A DNA stretch of 37,787 bases. Source: Streptomyces niphimycinicus. GTDB lineage: Bacteria; Actinomycetota; Actinomycetes; Streptomycetales; Streptomycetaceae. Positions 25,812 to 33,662 of this stretch are shown here, in pieces. Position numbers and translations under genes: made by a program. Under the pieces are notes generated by a model, which had not been told where the DNA came from, ran no database searches, and saw nothing but the letters and a program-made list of their open reading frames with translations. Within the stretch, counting starts at the first letter, position 1. Every line of letters starts with the position of its first letter. The stretch is from NCBI RefSeq assembly GCF_018883605.1, contig NZ_JAHLEM010000192.1:1-37787 (forward strand), read 5' to 3'.

Positions 25812-26012
25812 TCAGGACTCGGGGAAATGGTCAAATCGCCCCGCCTTGGCAGCGCGTATGAGGGCTCTCAGGCGCTTGCGGGTGGTTGAGAGTATGACCT
25901 CCGGGTGTTCGCTCTCCCGGAGCAGTATCGTGTTGTGCTCCCCTTCAGCGACGTTCACACAAGAGGCTGACTCCTGACAGTAGGAGGACTGCCGCCAAGA
26001 CGCCGGGTTCAT
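25812..26012 (-). CDS. DUF397 domain protein
   Basis: 66 aa, ATG start 7 bases after AAGGAG. Typical DUF397 pattern: WRQSSYCQESASCVNVAEGE near the N-terminus, then ILLRESEHPEVILSTTRKRL and RALIRAAKAGRFDHF. DUF397 proteins are small partners encoded next to XRE/DUF5753 regulators in Streptomyces (the abaA/whiJ type of locus), and genetic work on such loci points to roles in developmental control. Starts 13 bases after the XRE gene at 26026, whose stop region overlaps its ribosome site, so the two are coupled. Confidence 0.92.
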   Translation of the reverse strand: MNPASWRQSSYCQESASCVNVAEGEHNTILLRESEHPEVILSTTRKRLRALIRAAKAGRFDHFPES

Positions 26013-26025
26013 GTGCCACTCCTTG

Positions 26026-26877
26026 TCACAGTTCTTGGATGAGGCCGTGAATGAAGTCGCGAGCCTCGTTCTGCTTGAGCGCGATGGCTTCCATCTTGCC
26101 GATCACCATGCGGTACTTCTCCATCTGAGCTTCGGCGTCGAGCAGAAGTGAGCCGTGGGCCTGCTCGAGCAGGATGGTGTCGAGTTGGGGCACGGGGCCG
26201 GAGAAGTAGTTGATCGACTGGCCGGAACCGGCGAACGTCCCGTTCCTAAACGGGATCACCTGGATAGTGATGTGTCCTCGTTCACTCATGTCGATCAAGT
26301 GCTGAAGCTGCGCACGGGCCGTGCGCGGGCCGCCGAAGGGCATACGGAGGGCGGCCTCGTGGATCACCGCCTTGCACGGGGTGGGACTTTCGCCATAGAG
26401 GATGCGTTGTCGCTTGATGCGGTACGAGACGCGGTCTTCTACATCGGGCGGTGGGAGCGCGGGCACCCCTTCGGCGAAGACCGCACGGGCGTGATCGACG
26501 GTCTGGAGCAAGCCGGGAATGTGGAGCACAGTAGCCAGCAGCAGTGCCGCCGCGTGGTGTTCCAACTCGGCCAGGTCGAGCTGTCCGGGAGACAGCAGCT
26601 CCCGGTACTCCTCCCACCAGCCGCGCTTCCGCTTGCCGGTCATGGCGATGAGTGCGGCGATCAGGGCCTCGTCGCCGCATGTGTAGTTCCCGACCAAGGT
26701 GCGAATGCTGCGCTCGCTGAGGCCGAAGCGTCCAGTCTCGATGTTGCTGATGCGGGCCTGGTTGGCCCCGATCAGCTCAGCGGCCTCCCGGGTGTTGAGC
26801 CCCGCGCGCTCGCGGAGCTTGCGCAGCTCAACTCCGAGGCGTAACTGACGGGCGGTCGGAGTTGTCCTTGGCGGCAT
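26026..26877 (-). CDS. XRE family regulator with DUF5753 (copy 2)
   Basis: 283 aa. ATG at 26877 chosen because GGAGG is 5 bases upstream. HTH at about residues 14-70 (LRLGVELRKLRERAGLNTRE, AAELIGANQARISNIETGRF), DUF5753 domain after it (RGWWEEYRELLSPGQLDLAE, TVLHIPGLLQTVDHARAVF, YRIKRQRILYGESPTPCKAV, LLEQAHGSLLLDAEAQMEKY). First gene of a minus-strand series with the DUF397, hypothetical, DUF6879 and second XRE genes. The promoter region upstream is shared with a divergent small gene. Confidence 0.93.
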   Translation of the reverse strand: MPPRTTPTARQLRLGVELRKLRERAGLNTREAAELIGANQARISNIETGRFGLSERSIRTLVGNYTCGDEALIAALIAMTGKRKRGWWEEYRELLSPGQLDLAELEHHAAALLLATVLHIPGLLQTVDHARAVFAEGVPALPPPDVEDRVSYRIKRQRILYGESPTPCKAVIHEAALRMPFGGPRTARAQLQHLIDMSERGHITIQVIPFRNGTFAGSGQSINYFSGPVPQLDTILLEQAHGSLLLDAEAQMEKYRMVIGKMEAIALKQNEARDFIHGLIQEL

Positions 26878-26937
26878 GCGGTCCTCCACGGTCGCACAGG
26901 TGGTGCAAGGGTCACTGGAACGAAGTCAAGGTTAGAG

Positions 26938-26960
26938 ACTTCTCGATGCACCGTAGAAGT
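26938..26960. promoter_or_regulatory. Inverted repeat in the divergent XRE promoter region
   Basis: ACTTCT (26938-26943) and AGAAGT (26955-26960) are perfect complements 11 bases apart. They lie in a locally AT-rich patch of the 198-base gap between the XRE gene (minus) and the 109-aa gene (plus). A TAGAGT-like minus-strand -10 lies nearby (about 26975-26980). A regulator site is plausible but unproven. Confidence 0.4.
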
Positions 26961-27075
26961 AATTCGACCTTTCACTCTACGCTGTGATCCAGGCCACCTC
27001 CTGACGGCAGTTCCACAGCTACCGCACGCCTGGCCTCCATCCGGCCCAACTCCACCTCCCAGCAAGGAGACACGC

Positions 27076-27405
27076 ATGGCCACCGTATCCCCCGACCAAC
27101 CCGCCTCCGCCCCCTTCGACCTCGGCAAAGAACTCCGAGCCCTCGTCCTCGCCACCGCGCCTCGCCTCTTCGCCGTGGCCCGGATCCACCCGTACGAGGA
27201 CACCGGAGAATCAGACGTGGAGATCGCAGCATGGGGCATGGCCCATGAGGACGGACGTACCGAAGTAGTCGGGCCGGGGCAGCGGTTGGTCCTCACCTCG
27301 CCCGAGCGGGTGGCGGCGTGGTTCTCCCGGGACGCGGTCACCGCACAGCTCGTATGGCTCGCCCCGGCCACCGCCGCCTCGCTCGGTCCCGACCTGGCCG
27401 CCTAG
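27076..27405 (+). CDS. Hypothetical protein (109 aa)
   Basis: ATG start 7 bases after AAGGAG. Blocks: FDLGKELRALVLATAPRLFA, VARIHPYEDTGESDVEIAAW, GMAHEDGRTEVVGPGQRLVL and SPERVAAWFSRDAVTAQLVW. Soluble, mixed alpha/beta in appearance, no catalytic motif recognised. It is divergent from the XRE/DUF5753-DUF397 pair and shares its promoter region, so it is a candidate target or partner of that regulator. Transposase remains begin about 30 bases after its stop. Confidence 0.72.
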   Translation: MATVSPDQPASAPFDLGKELRALVLATAPRLFAVARIHPYEDTGESDVEIAAWGMAHEDGRTEVVGPGQRLVLTSPERVAAWFSRDAVTAQLVWLAPATAASLGPDLAA

Positions 27406-27438
27406 CGTTCGTCGGGTTCACTGCCATTCTCCCACTAA

Positions 27439-28285
27439 GAAACGGCCCCCGTGGTCAGCAGGCCCCGCAGGTGGGGCGGCTGGCCGCCGAAGAGCCCACC
27501 GCCCCAGCGCGGCCGGCCGCCCAAGCACGGCGGTGAGTTCGTCTTCGGCCAGCCCGATACCTGGGGCGACGAGCAGGCCGTGACGGTCACCGGCACCCGC
27601 CTCTACGGCAAGGCCACCGCGCAGGCGTGGAACCGGCTGCACCCACGGCTGACCCGACGGGCGGCCTGGAGCGACTACGAGGGGCCGCTGCCCCTCATCG
27701 AGGGAACCGTCATCCGCCCTGGTTGTTGAGCACCTGCCATCGGGCGGGGTGAACAAGCCGGTGTGGCTGTGGTGGTCGGGCACGGACGCCACCACAGCCG
27801 ATGTCGACCGCTGCTGGCAGTCCTTCCTCCGGCGCTTCGACGTCGAGCACACATTTCGCCTGTTCAAACAGACCCTGGGCTGGACGAAGCCACGGCTGCG
27901 GAGCCCACAGGCGGCCGACCGCTGGACCTGGCTGGTGATCGCCGCTCACACTCAGCTCAGGCTCGCCCGTCCGCTCGCCGCCGACCTACAGCGGCCCTGG
28001 GAGAAGCCGACCGCGCCGAACAAGCTCACGCTCGCTCGTGTCCGTCGGGGGTTCCGGAACCTGTGGACGAAGGCCGGCTCTCCGGCCGGTGCGCCGAAAC
28101 CCTCTCGGCCCGGGTCCGGAAGGCCACAGGGCTCGAAGAACCGCCGCCCGGCCACCCGCCACGACGTGGGTCGCGTCCTTGCCACCGGCGAGGTCTACAG
28201 CCGTCCCGCCCACCACAAGAAGGGGACCAAACCCCGACGCACCAGCGGTCTGGTGCTTGACAGTGAGGCAGCGAGCAGTGGGTGA
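27439..28285 (+). pseudogene. Transposase remnant, 5'-truncated and frameshifted (IS4-like DDE)
   Basis: The frame opens after TAA 27436 and reads GRPPKHGGEFVFGQPDTWGD, TRLYGKATAQAWNRLHPRL, LPLIEGTVIR. One extra C in CCC 27717-27719 then shifts it; the next frame continues VEHLPSGGVNKPVWLWWSGT and VDRCWQSFLRRFDVEHTFRL. That part holds an IS4-type F-x2-R-x3-E-x6-K motif (catalytic Glu in FDVEHTFRLFK), then a basic tail GRPQGSKNRRPATRHD. The N-terminal half with the first catalytic Asp is missing, so it cannot be active. No inverted repeat ends were found. It marks past insertion at the edge of the regulator island. Confidence 0.82.
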
Positions 28286-28315
28286 TGTCACTGCAAGCGG
28301 CTTCGAGGGGGATCT

Positions 28316-28840
28316 GTGGATCTTGGCTCTGTGATCATCGCGGTGGCAGGTGTGGCCGGAACGCTGGGGGGATCGTTCCTCACCCAACGCGCCTCTGAAC
28401 GGGCAAAACGTCGCGAGATTGAGCTGCTTCGGGACCAAGAGGAGGTTCGCGAGAACCTGCTCCTCCGACGCACTTGCTACATGGAACTCAACCGGGATGC
28501 ACGTCAGTTCACCACAGCGCTCAACCGCCATCTGCACGTCATGCGAGAACGCAGTGTCGAGGAGACCGACAGCGAGGCGCTCGATGAGGCAAAAGGAGCC
28601 CATCGCGACAGATACTCCGAAGCGCAGATGATCGCCCCCGACGAGGTGCTCGCGCGCGCGAGTGAAGTCAATCAGGCCCTGAACAAGGTCTATGGCCAGG
28701 TCAAACGCCTTGAGCGACAAGAGGCCGAACCTGGGGAGACGGTAGCCACCGCGGTCCAGGCCCAGGCAGAGATCTGGGACATGCTCCGGGCCATGAGGAC
28801 CGCGATGCGCCATGATCTCGGGGTGACCGCCCAAGAGTGA
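28316..28840 (+). CDS. Hypothetical membrane-anchored coiled-coil protein
   Basis: 174 aa, GTG start with GAGGGGG upstream. A short hydrophobic N-terminus (LGSVIIAVAGVAGTLGGSFL, residues about 3-22) is followed by highly charged helix SERAKRREIELLRDQEEVRE and further amphipathic helices (SEVNQALNKVYGQVKRLERQ), so it is probably anchored in the membrane with a cytoplasmic coiled coil. No enzymatic motif. I recall similar small proteins of unknown function in Streptomyces. Starts 30 bases after the transposase remnant and may be a passenger or the original neighbour. Confidence 0.7.
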   Translation: MDLGSVIIAVAGVAGTLGGSFLTQRASERAKRREIELLRDQEEVRENLLLRRTCYMELNRDARQFTTALNRHLHVMRERSVEETDSEALDEAKGAHRDRYSEAQMIAPDEVLARASEVNQALNKVYGQVKRLERQEAEPGETVATAVQAQAEIWDMLRAMRTAMRHDLGVTAQE

Positions 28841-28907
28841 CGACGCGCCGATGGATCGCACCACCTAGCTGGCCGAGCATCGAAGCAGACGTTGAATCAC
28901 AAGCTAA

Positions 28908-28929
28908 GGCCGGGGGGTCTCGGCCCCGG
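28908..28929. terminator. Possible bidirectional terminator
   Basis: CCGGGG (28910-28915) can pair with CCCCGG (28924-28929); an alternative GGCCG/CGGCC pairing (28908-28912 with 28921-28925) overlaps it. It lies between the convergent ends of the coiled-coil gene and glgP. No gene is seen in 28841-28987. Confidence 0.4.
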
Positions 28930-28987
28930 ATCGCTCGTCCAATTCCCCCGTGCCGGACGGTCCGGGGTCAGTTTAGCCGTCGAAGGC

Positions 28988-31750
28988 TCAGCGCATCAGG
29001 ACTCCCGCCGCCTCGGTCATGGAATCGCCGGGCAGCGCGATGAGGCCCAACTCGGGGGCGGAGGCGAGGAGGTGGTGGGTGGGGAGGATGCGGACCGTGT
29101 AGCCGAAGGGGCCGGTGCGGTCGAGGGCGAGGGGGCCTTCGTAGAGGCGGCGGCCTTCGGGGTCGGGGCCCGTGGTGGGTTTGAGGGGGACGTGGGTGGC
29201 GTGGGTGATGCGGTCGGTGTCGTCGACCCGGCCCGCCACCGCCTGGACCTCCACGTCCGCCGGGGTCAGTCCGGCCAGGCGCACCCGGACCCGTAGGGAG
29301 AGGGTCGAGCCGAGTTCGGCGGCGCCGCCGGGGGCGGGTGGGGTGAGCTGGGCCTCGACGTGGTCGACGGTGACGCCGGGCCAGGCATCGCGGATCCGGG
29401 ACTTCCAGGTGGCCAGTTCGGCGGCCGCCACGGGGTCCAGCGCACGGTGGGCGCGGGCGGCCGGGGCGTAGAGCCGCTCGACGTATTCGCGCACCATGCG
29501 GCCCGCGAGGACCTTGGGGCCCAGGGTGGTGAGGGTGCGGCGGACCATGTCGATCCAGCGGCCGGGGAGACCGTCCGGGCCACGGTCGTAGAAGCGCGGG
29601 GCGATCCGCCGCTCCAGCAGGTCGTAGAGGGCGGTGGCCTCCAGGTCGTCGCGGCGGGTGTCGTCGATGGCGTCGCCGTCGGCGGTGGGGATGGCCCAGC
29701 CGAAGTCCGGGTCGTACCACTCGTCCCACCAGCCGTCGAGGACGGAGAGGTTGAGACAGCCGTTCAGGGCGGCCTTCATACCGCTGGTGCCGCATGCCTC
29801 CAGCGGGCGCAGCGGGTTGTTGAGCCAGACGTCGCAGCCGGGGTAGAGCTGCTGGGCCATGCCCATGCCGTAGTCGGGCAGGAAGACCAGGCGGTGGCGC
29901 ACCCGGGGGTCGTCGGCGAAGCGGACGAGTTCCTGGACCAGGCGCTTGCCGCCGTCGTCGGCCGGATGGGCCTTGCCCGCGACGACGATCTGGATCGGCC
30001 GCTCGGGGTGGAGCAGCAGCTCCATCAGCCGGTCCGGGTCGCGCAGCATCAGGGTGAGCCGCTTGTAGGAGGGGACGCGGCGGGCGAAGCCGATGGTGAG
30101 TACGTCGGGGTCGAGCACCCCGTCGATCCAGCCGAGCTCGGCGGTGCCCGCGCCGCGCTGCCGCCAGGAGTCGTACAGCCGCTGCCGGACCTCGGCGACC
30201 AGCCGCTTGCGCAGGGTGCGGCGCAGCTCCCACAGCTCGGCGTCGGGCAGATGGCCGAACTGGCGGGCGCCGAGCCGGGTGACCTCGGGGGCGGTCCAGG
30301 TGGGTGCGTGCACCCCGTTGGTGATGGAGTTGATGGGCACCTCCTCGGGGTCGAACCCGGGCCAGAGCCCGGCGAACATCTCCCGGCTGACGCGGCCGTG
30401 CAGCGTGGACACCCCGTTGGCGCGCTGGGCCAGGCGCAGCCCCATCACCGCCATGTTGAAGAGGTTGGGCTCACCGCCGGGGTAGCTCTCCATGCCGAGC
30501 GCGAGGACCCGCTCGGCCTCGATTCCCGGCAGCTCGGCGTCGTCGCCGAAGTGGCGGGCGACCAGCTCGCGGTCGAAGCGGTCGATACCGGCGGGCACGG
30601 GGGTGTGGGTGGTGAAGACGGTCCCGGCCCGCACCGCCTCATGGGCGGCGCCGAAGTCGGCCCCGTCGGCGATCAGTTCGCGGATGCGCTCCAGGCCCTG
30701 GAATCCGGCGTGGCCCTCGTTGGTGTGGAACACCTCGGGGTCGGGGTGGCCGGTGAGACGGCAGTACGCGCGCACGGCGCGCACCCCGCCGATGCCCAGC
30801 AGCATCTCCTGCAACAGCCGGTGCTCGCTGCCGCCGCCGTAGAGCCGGTCGGTGACATCGCGCTCGCCATGGCCGTTCTCCTCCACATCGGAGTCGAGCA
30901 GCAGCAGCGGCACCCTGCCCACCTGGGCATGCCAGACGCGGGCGTGCAGCGGACGGCCGCCGGGCAGGGTGAGCGGGATCCGGACGGGCCGCCCGTCGGC
31001 CTCGCTGAGCTGGGTGAGCGGCAGCTCGTTGGGGTCCAGGACCGGATAGTGCTCCTGCTGCCAGCCCTCACGGGAGAGCGACTGCCGGAAGTAGCCGTGG
31101 CGGTAGAGCAGTCCGACGCCCATCAGGGGCACGCCGAGGTCGCTGGCGGCCTTGAGGTGGTCACCGGCGAGGATGCCCAGGCCGCCGGAGTACTGGGGCA
31201 GGGCGGCGGTGATCCCGAACTCCGGCGAGAAGTAGGCGATCGCGGCGGGGAGTCCGGTGGGGGCGGGAGCGTCTGGGGGTACGGATGCGCCTGGAGGTAC
31301 GGACGGTGCGGATGCGCCTGGGGGTACGGACGGTACGGACGCGCCGGACGCGCCGGACGCGCCGGAAGGTACGCCGGATGCGCCTGAGGGCGCGGACCCA
31401 TCGGAAGGCACGGCATCGCCGGGCCCCGGTCCCGCTCGGCCCTCCGCGGCGGTCCGCCCCTGGTACCAGCGCGGACCGGTCAGATAGTCGTGCAGATCGT
31501 CCGCGGCCGCCGTAAGACGCCGCAGGAAGGAGCGGTCCTCGGCGAGGTCCGCGAGCCGGGAGACGGGCACGGTGCCCAGCAGCCGCACCGGGTCCCCGCC
31601 CGACTCCCGCCATCCCTCGGGGTCCACGGACTCGAAGAGCTCGCGGGTCTCGGGATGCCAGGACCAGCGCAGATTGCGCGCCAGTCGGTGGAGCGGTCGC
31701 AGGGGCTCCGGAAGCACGGGACGCACGCTGAATCGTCGAATGGCCTTCAC
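28988..31750 (-). CDS. glgP: Alpha-glucan (glycogen) phosphorylase GlgP
   Basis: 920 aa from GTG 31750 (VKAIRRFSVRPVLPEPLRPL), the start I recall for Streptomyces GlgP; the ribosome site is weak. GT35 family, PLP-dependent; releases glucose-1-phosphate from alpha-1,4-glucan ends. Seen: AIAYFSPEFGITAALPQYSG, GGLGILAGDHLKAASDLGVP, TTHTPVPAGIDRF, NSITNGVHAPTWTAPEVTRL, FARRVPSYKRL and the PLP lysine in GTSGMKAALNG (about K659). An unusual low-complexity Ala/Ser/Pro/Gly insert of about 64 residues (31254-31446) lies before the AIAYFSPEFG block. Divergent from the protease and glgE-treS block; it supplies the degradative arm. Confidence 0.95.
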   Translation of the reverse strand: MKAIRRFSVRPVLPEPLRPLHRLARNLRWSWHPETRELFESVDPEGWRESGGDPVRLLGTVPVSRLADLAEDRSFLRRLTAAADDLHDYLTGPRWYQGRTAAEGRAGPGPGDAVPSDGSAPSGASGVPSGASGASGASVPSVPPGASAPSVPPGASVPPDAPAPTGLPAAIAYFSPEFGITAALPQYSGGLGILAGDHLKAASDLGVPLMGVGLLYRHGYFRQSLSREGWQQEHYPVLDPNELPLTQLSEADGRPVRIPLTLPGGRPLHARVWHAQVGRVPLLLLDSDVEENGHGERDVTDRLYGGGSEHRLLQEMLLGIGGVRAVRAYCRLTGHPDPEVFHTNEGHAGFQGLERIRELIADGADFGAAHEAVRAGTVFTTHTPVPAGIDRFDRELVARHFGDDAELPGIEAERVLALGMESYPGGEPNLFNMAVMGLRLAQRANGVSTLHGRVSREMFAGLWPGFDPEEVPINSITNGVHAPTWTAPEVTRLGARQFGHLPDAELWELRRTLRKRLVAEVRQRLYDSWRQRGAGTAELGWIDGVLDPDVLTIGFARRVPSYKRLTLMLRDPDRLMELLLHPERPIQIVVAGKAHPADDGGKRLVQELVRFADDPRVRHRLVFLPDYGMGMAQQLYPGCDVWLNNPLRPLEACGTSGMKAALNGCLNLSVLDGWWDEWYDPDFGWAIPTADGDAIDDTRRDDLEATALYDLLERRIAPRFYDRGPDGLPGRWIDMVRRTLTTLGPKVLAGRMVREYVERLYAPAARAHRALDPVAAAELATWKSRIRDAWPGVTVDHVEAQLTPPAPGGAAELGSTLSLRVRVRLAGLTPADVEVQAVAGRVDDTDRITHATHVPLKPTTGPDPEGRRLYEGPLALDRTGPFGYTVRILPTHHLLASAPELGLIALPGDSMTEAAGVLMR

Positions 31751-31884
31751 GCTTCGACGGTAGCGGCCGACGAGTCCCCGTTTCGGCTGTTTCGCCCCGC
31801 TCCCGAGAAGTGGGCCCGAAGGCGGCAACCTTTCCGGCCAAGGGGGCGACTAGGGTCTGTGTGATGTCGTGATCAATCGGCTGC

Positions 31885-32169
31885 TTGCAGGAGATCTCCG
31901 ACCCAGATCACGAGCTGATCGGCGAACTGTCCATGAAGAGCGCGGAGTTCGCGGCGCTGTGGTCGTGCCATCCGGTGCGCCGGTGCGCGTTCGGCACCAA
32001 GTCCTTCCACCACCCCCTGGTGGGGGCGCTGGAGCTGGACTTCGAGATGACCCGGCTGCCGGACTCGGGGGGCCAGGGGCTGCTGATGTACGGGGCGGAG
32101 CCGGGTTCGCCGTCGGAGGCGGCGCTGCGGCTGCTGGCGCGGGAGGCGGTCACGTTTTACGCCCCCTGA
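31885..32169 (+). pseudogene. C-terminal fragment of an MmyB-like XRE regulator
   Basis: About 94 codons: SDPDHELIGELSMKSAEFAA, LWSCHPVRRCAFGTKSFHHP, LVGALELDFEMTRLPDSGGQ, LLMYGAEPGSPSEAALRLLA. This is the end of the MmyB-like ligand-binding domain that follows the helix-turn-helix in many Streptomyces regulators. The HTH and most of the domain are absent: an in-frame TGA sits at 31870 and the preceding bases (from about 31850) read as unrelated DNA. Only a TTG (31885) could start it. Best read as a deletion scar between glgP and the protease. Confidence 0.8.
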
Positions 32170-32237
32170 TGCGCCCTTGTCGGGATCTTTCGTCCCACGA
32201 CAGGCTTGCGCCGTCGAGTTGGGGAGGGGATCGCTCC

Positions 32238-33473
32238 ATGGTGGCATGCGCATCTTCGGGTCGCCGGCGCAGAGTGGGGGCGCCGGCCGCCGTCGTCGCG
32301 GTGGTCCTGGTGGCTCTGTCGCCCACCCAGACCGTTCCCGCGCAGGGGGTTCAGGCCACGGGCGAGGCGGGGACCCAGGGCTATATCGTCGCCCTGAAGC
32401 GGGGTGCAGGGGCGCCCGTGGCGGCGTCCGGGGCGGGCCGGGCGCTGGTCGAGCGGTACGGGGCACGGGTGCGCCGGGTCTACAGCTCCGCACTCAACGG
32501 CTATGCGGTACGGGCGAGCGCGGCGCAGGCCGGGCGGCTGGCGGCGGATCGGCGGATCGCCTCGGTGACCCGGGACGAGCGGGTGTCGCTGCGCTGGACC
32601 CGGGCGCGGCGGATGGCCCCGCCCCGCGCCCAGGAGCGGGCGCCGTGGGGCCTGGACCGGATCGACCAGCGGGACCGGCCGCTGGACGGGGCGTACACCG
32701 GGCCCGGCGGCGGCGGGCGCGGGACCACGATCTATGTCATCGACTCCGGGGTCCGCGCCTCCCATGAGGACTTCGGCGGCCGGGCCCGCTCCGGCTGGGA
32801 CTTCGTGGACGACGATCCGGTGGCCGAGGACGGCAACGGCCATGGCACCCATGTGGCCGCCACGGCGGCGGGCACCCGCTACGGCGTGGCGAAGAAGGCC
32901 GCGATCGTGGCCGTCCGGGTGCTGGACGACCGGGGTGAGGGCACCATCGCCCAGGTGCTGGCCGGAATGGACTGGGTGCTGCGACACGCCAGGCGGCCCG
33001 CGGTGGTCAATCTGAGCCTGGGCTCGGCGGCGGCCACCCCGCTGCCCGAATGGGACGCGGCGGTGCGGACGGGGATCGCGGCCGGGCTGGTCTTCACGGT
33101 GGCGGCGGGCAATCAGGACCGGCCCGCCACCGCCTTCTCCCCGGGCCGGGTGGCGCCGGCGCTCACGGTGGGCTCGACCGACCGCGCCGACCGGCGCTCG
33201 GGCTTCTCCAACTGGGGCCCCGCAATTGACCTGTTCGCGCCCGGCGACCGGATCGTCTCGGCGTCGAATACGAGCGATACGGCGACCAGGACGCTGTCGG
33301 GCACCTCGATGGCGGCCCCGCATGTCGCGGGCGCCGCCGCGCTGTATCTGGGCGACCACCCCTTGGCCACTCCGGCCCAGGTCGGCGTGGCGCTGATAGC
33401 CGGGGCGAGCCGAGGCCGGGTGCGCGACGCGGGCGCGGGCTCACCGAACCGTCTGCTGCGGGTGGCCAACTGA
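32238..33473 (+). CDS. Secreted S8 family serine protease (proteinase K-like)
   Basis: 411 aa, ATG with GGGGAGGGGA upstream. Signal peptide (GRRRRVGAPAAVVAVVLVAL, cleavage near PAQG), then an inhibitor-I9 propeptide (GYIVALKRGAGAPVAASGAG to ASVTRDERVSL) and the catalytic domain: D169 in IYVIDSGVRASHEDF, H202 in GNGHGTHVAATAAG, S357 in LSGTSMAAPHVAGAAAL. All triad residues are present. There is no C-terminal P or binding domain. Exported, self-maturing subtilase. It sits between glgP and glgE but nothing suggests a role in glucan metabolism. Confidence 0.95.
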   Translation: MVACASSGRRRRVGAPAAVVAVVLVALSPTQTVPAQGVQATGEAGTQGYIVALKRGAGAPVAASGAGRALVERYGARVRRVYSSALNGYAVRASAAQAGRLAADRRIASVTRDERVSLRWTRARRMAPPRAQERAPWGLDRIDQRDRPLDGAYTGPGGGGRGTTIYVIDSGVRASHEDFGGRARSGWDFVDDDPVAEDGNGHGTHVAATAAGTRYGVAKKAAIVAVRVLDDRGEGTIAQVLAGMDWVLRHARRPAVVNLSLGSAAATPLPEWDAAVRTGIAAGLVFTVAAGNQDRPATAFSPGRVAPALTVGSTDRADRRSGFSNWGPAIDLFAPGDRIVSASNTSDTATRTLSGTSMAAPHVAGAAALYLGDHPLATPAQVGVALIAGASRGRVRDAGAGSPNRLLRVAN

Positions 33474-33502
33474 CGTAGTCCCGGAACGCATCGGGTGGAC
33501 GG

Positions 33503-33520
33503 CCCCGCCTACGGGCGGGG
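33503..33520 (+). terminator. Hairpin terminator after the S8 protease
   Basis: CCCCGCC (33503-33509) pairs with GGCGGGG (33514-33520) across a TACG tetraloop, 29 bases after the stop. The following 140 bases up to 33662 have no gene and should contain the glgE promoter. Confidence 0.8.
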
Positions 33521-33662
33521 TCGATTCACGCACCCGGCGTTACGGACCGGTAGTTCACGGGAACCCGGATTGTCCCCCCGTTCCACAGGGGAAGGCTTTC
33601 CACGCGCGCCCCCCATGGCCGACCCCATCCGCCCACCAGAGTGAACGCGGACAGGAGCTGTC

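Noticed and set aside
25696..25977. Plus-strand open frame of 93 codons opposite DUF397
   Set aside because: Ser/Arg-rich shadow; the DUF397 pattern and ribosome site are on the other strand.
29360..31387. Plus-strand 675-codon frame opposite glgP
   Set aside because: Low-complexity composition; the glgP frame holds phosphorylase motifs and the PLP site.
32238..33473. S8 protease as part of the glycogen/trehalose operon
   Set aside because: A hairpin terminator separates it from glgE, it is exported, and it has no glucan-related domain.
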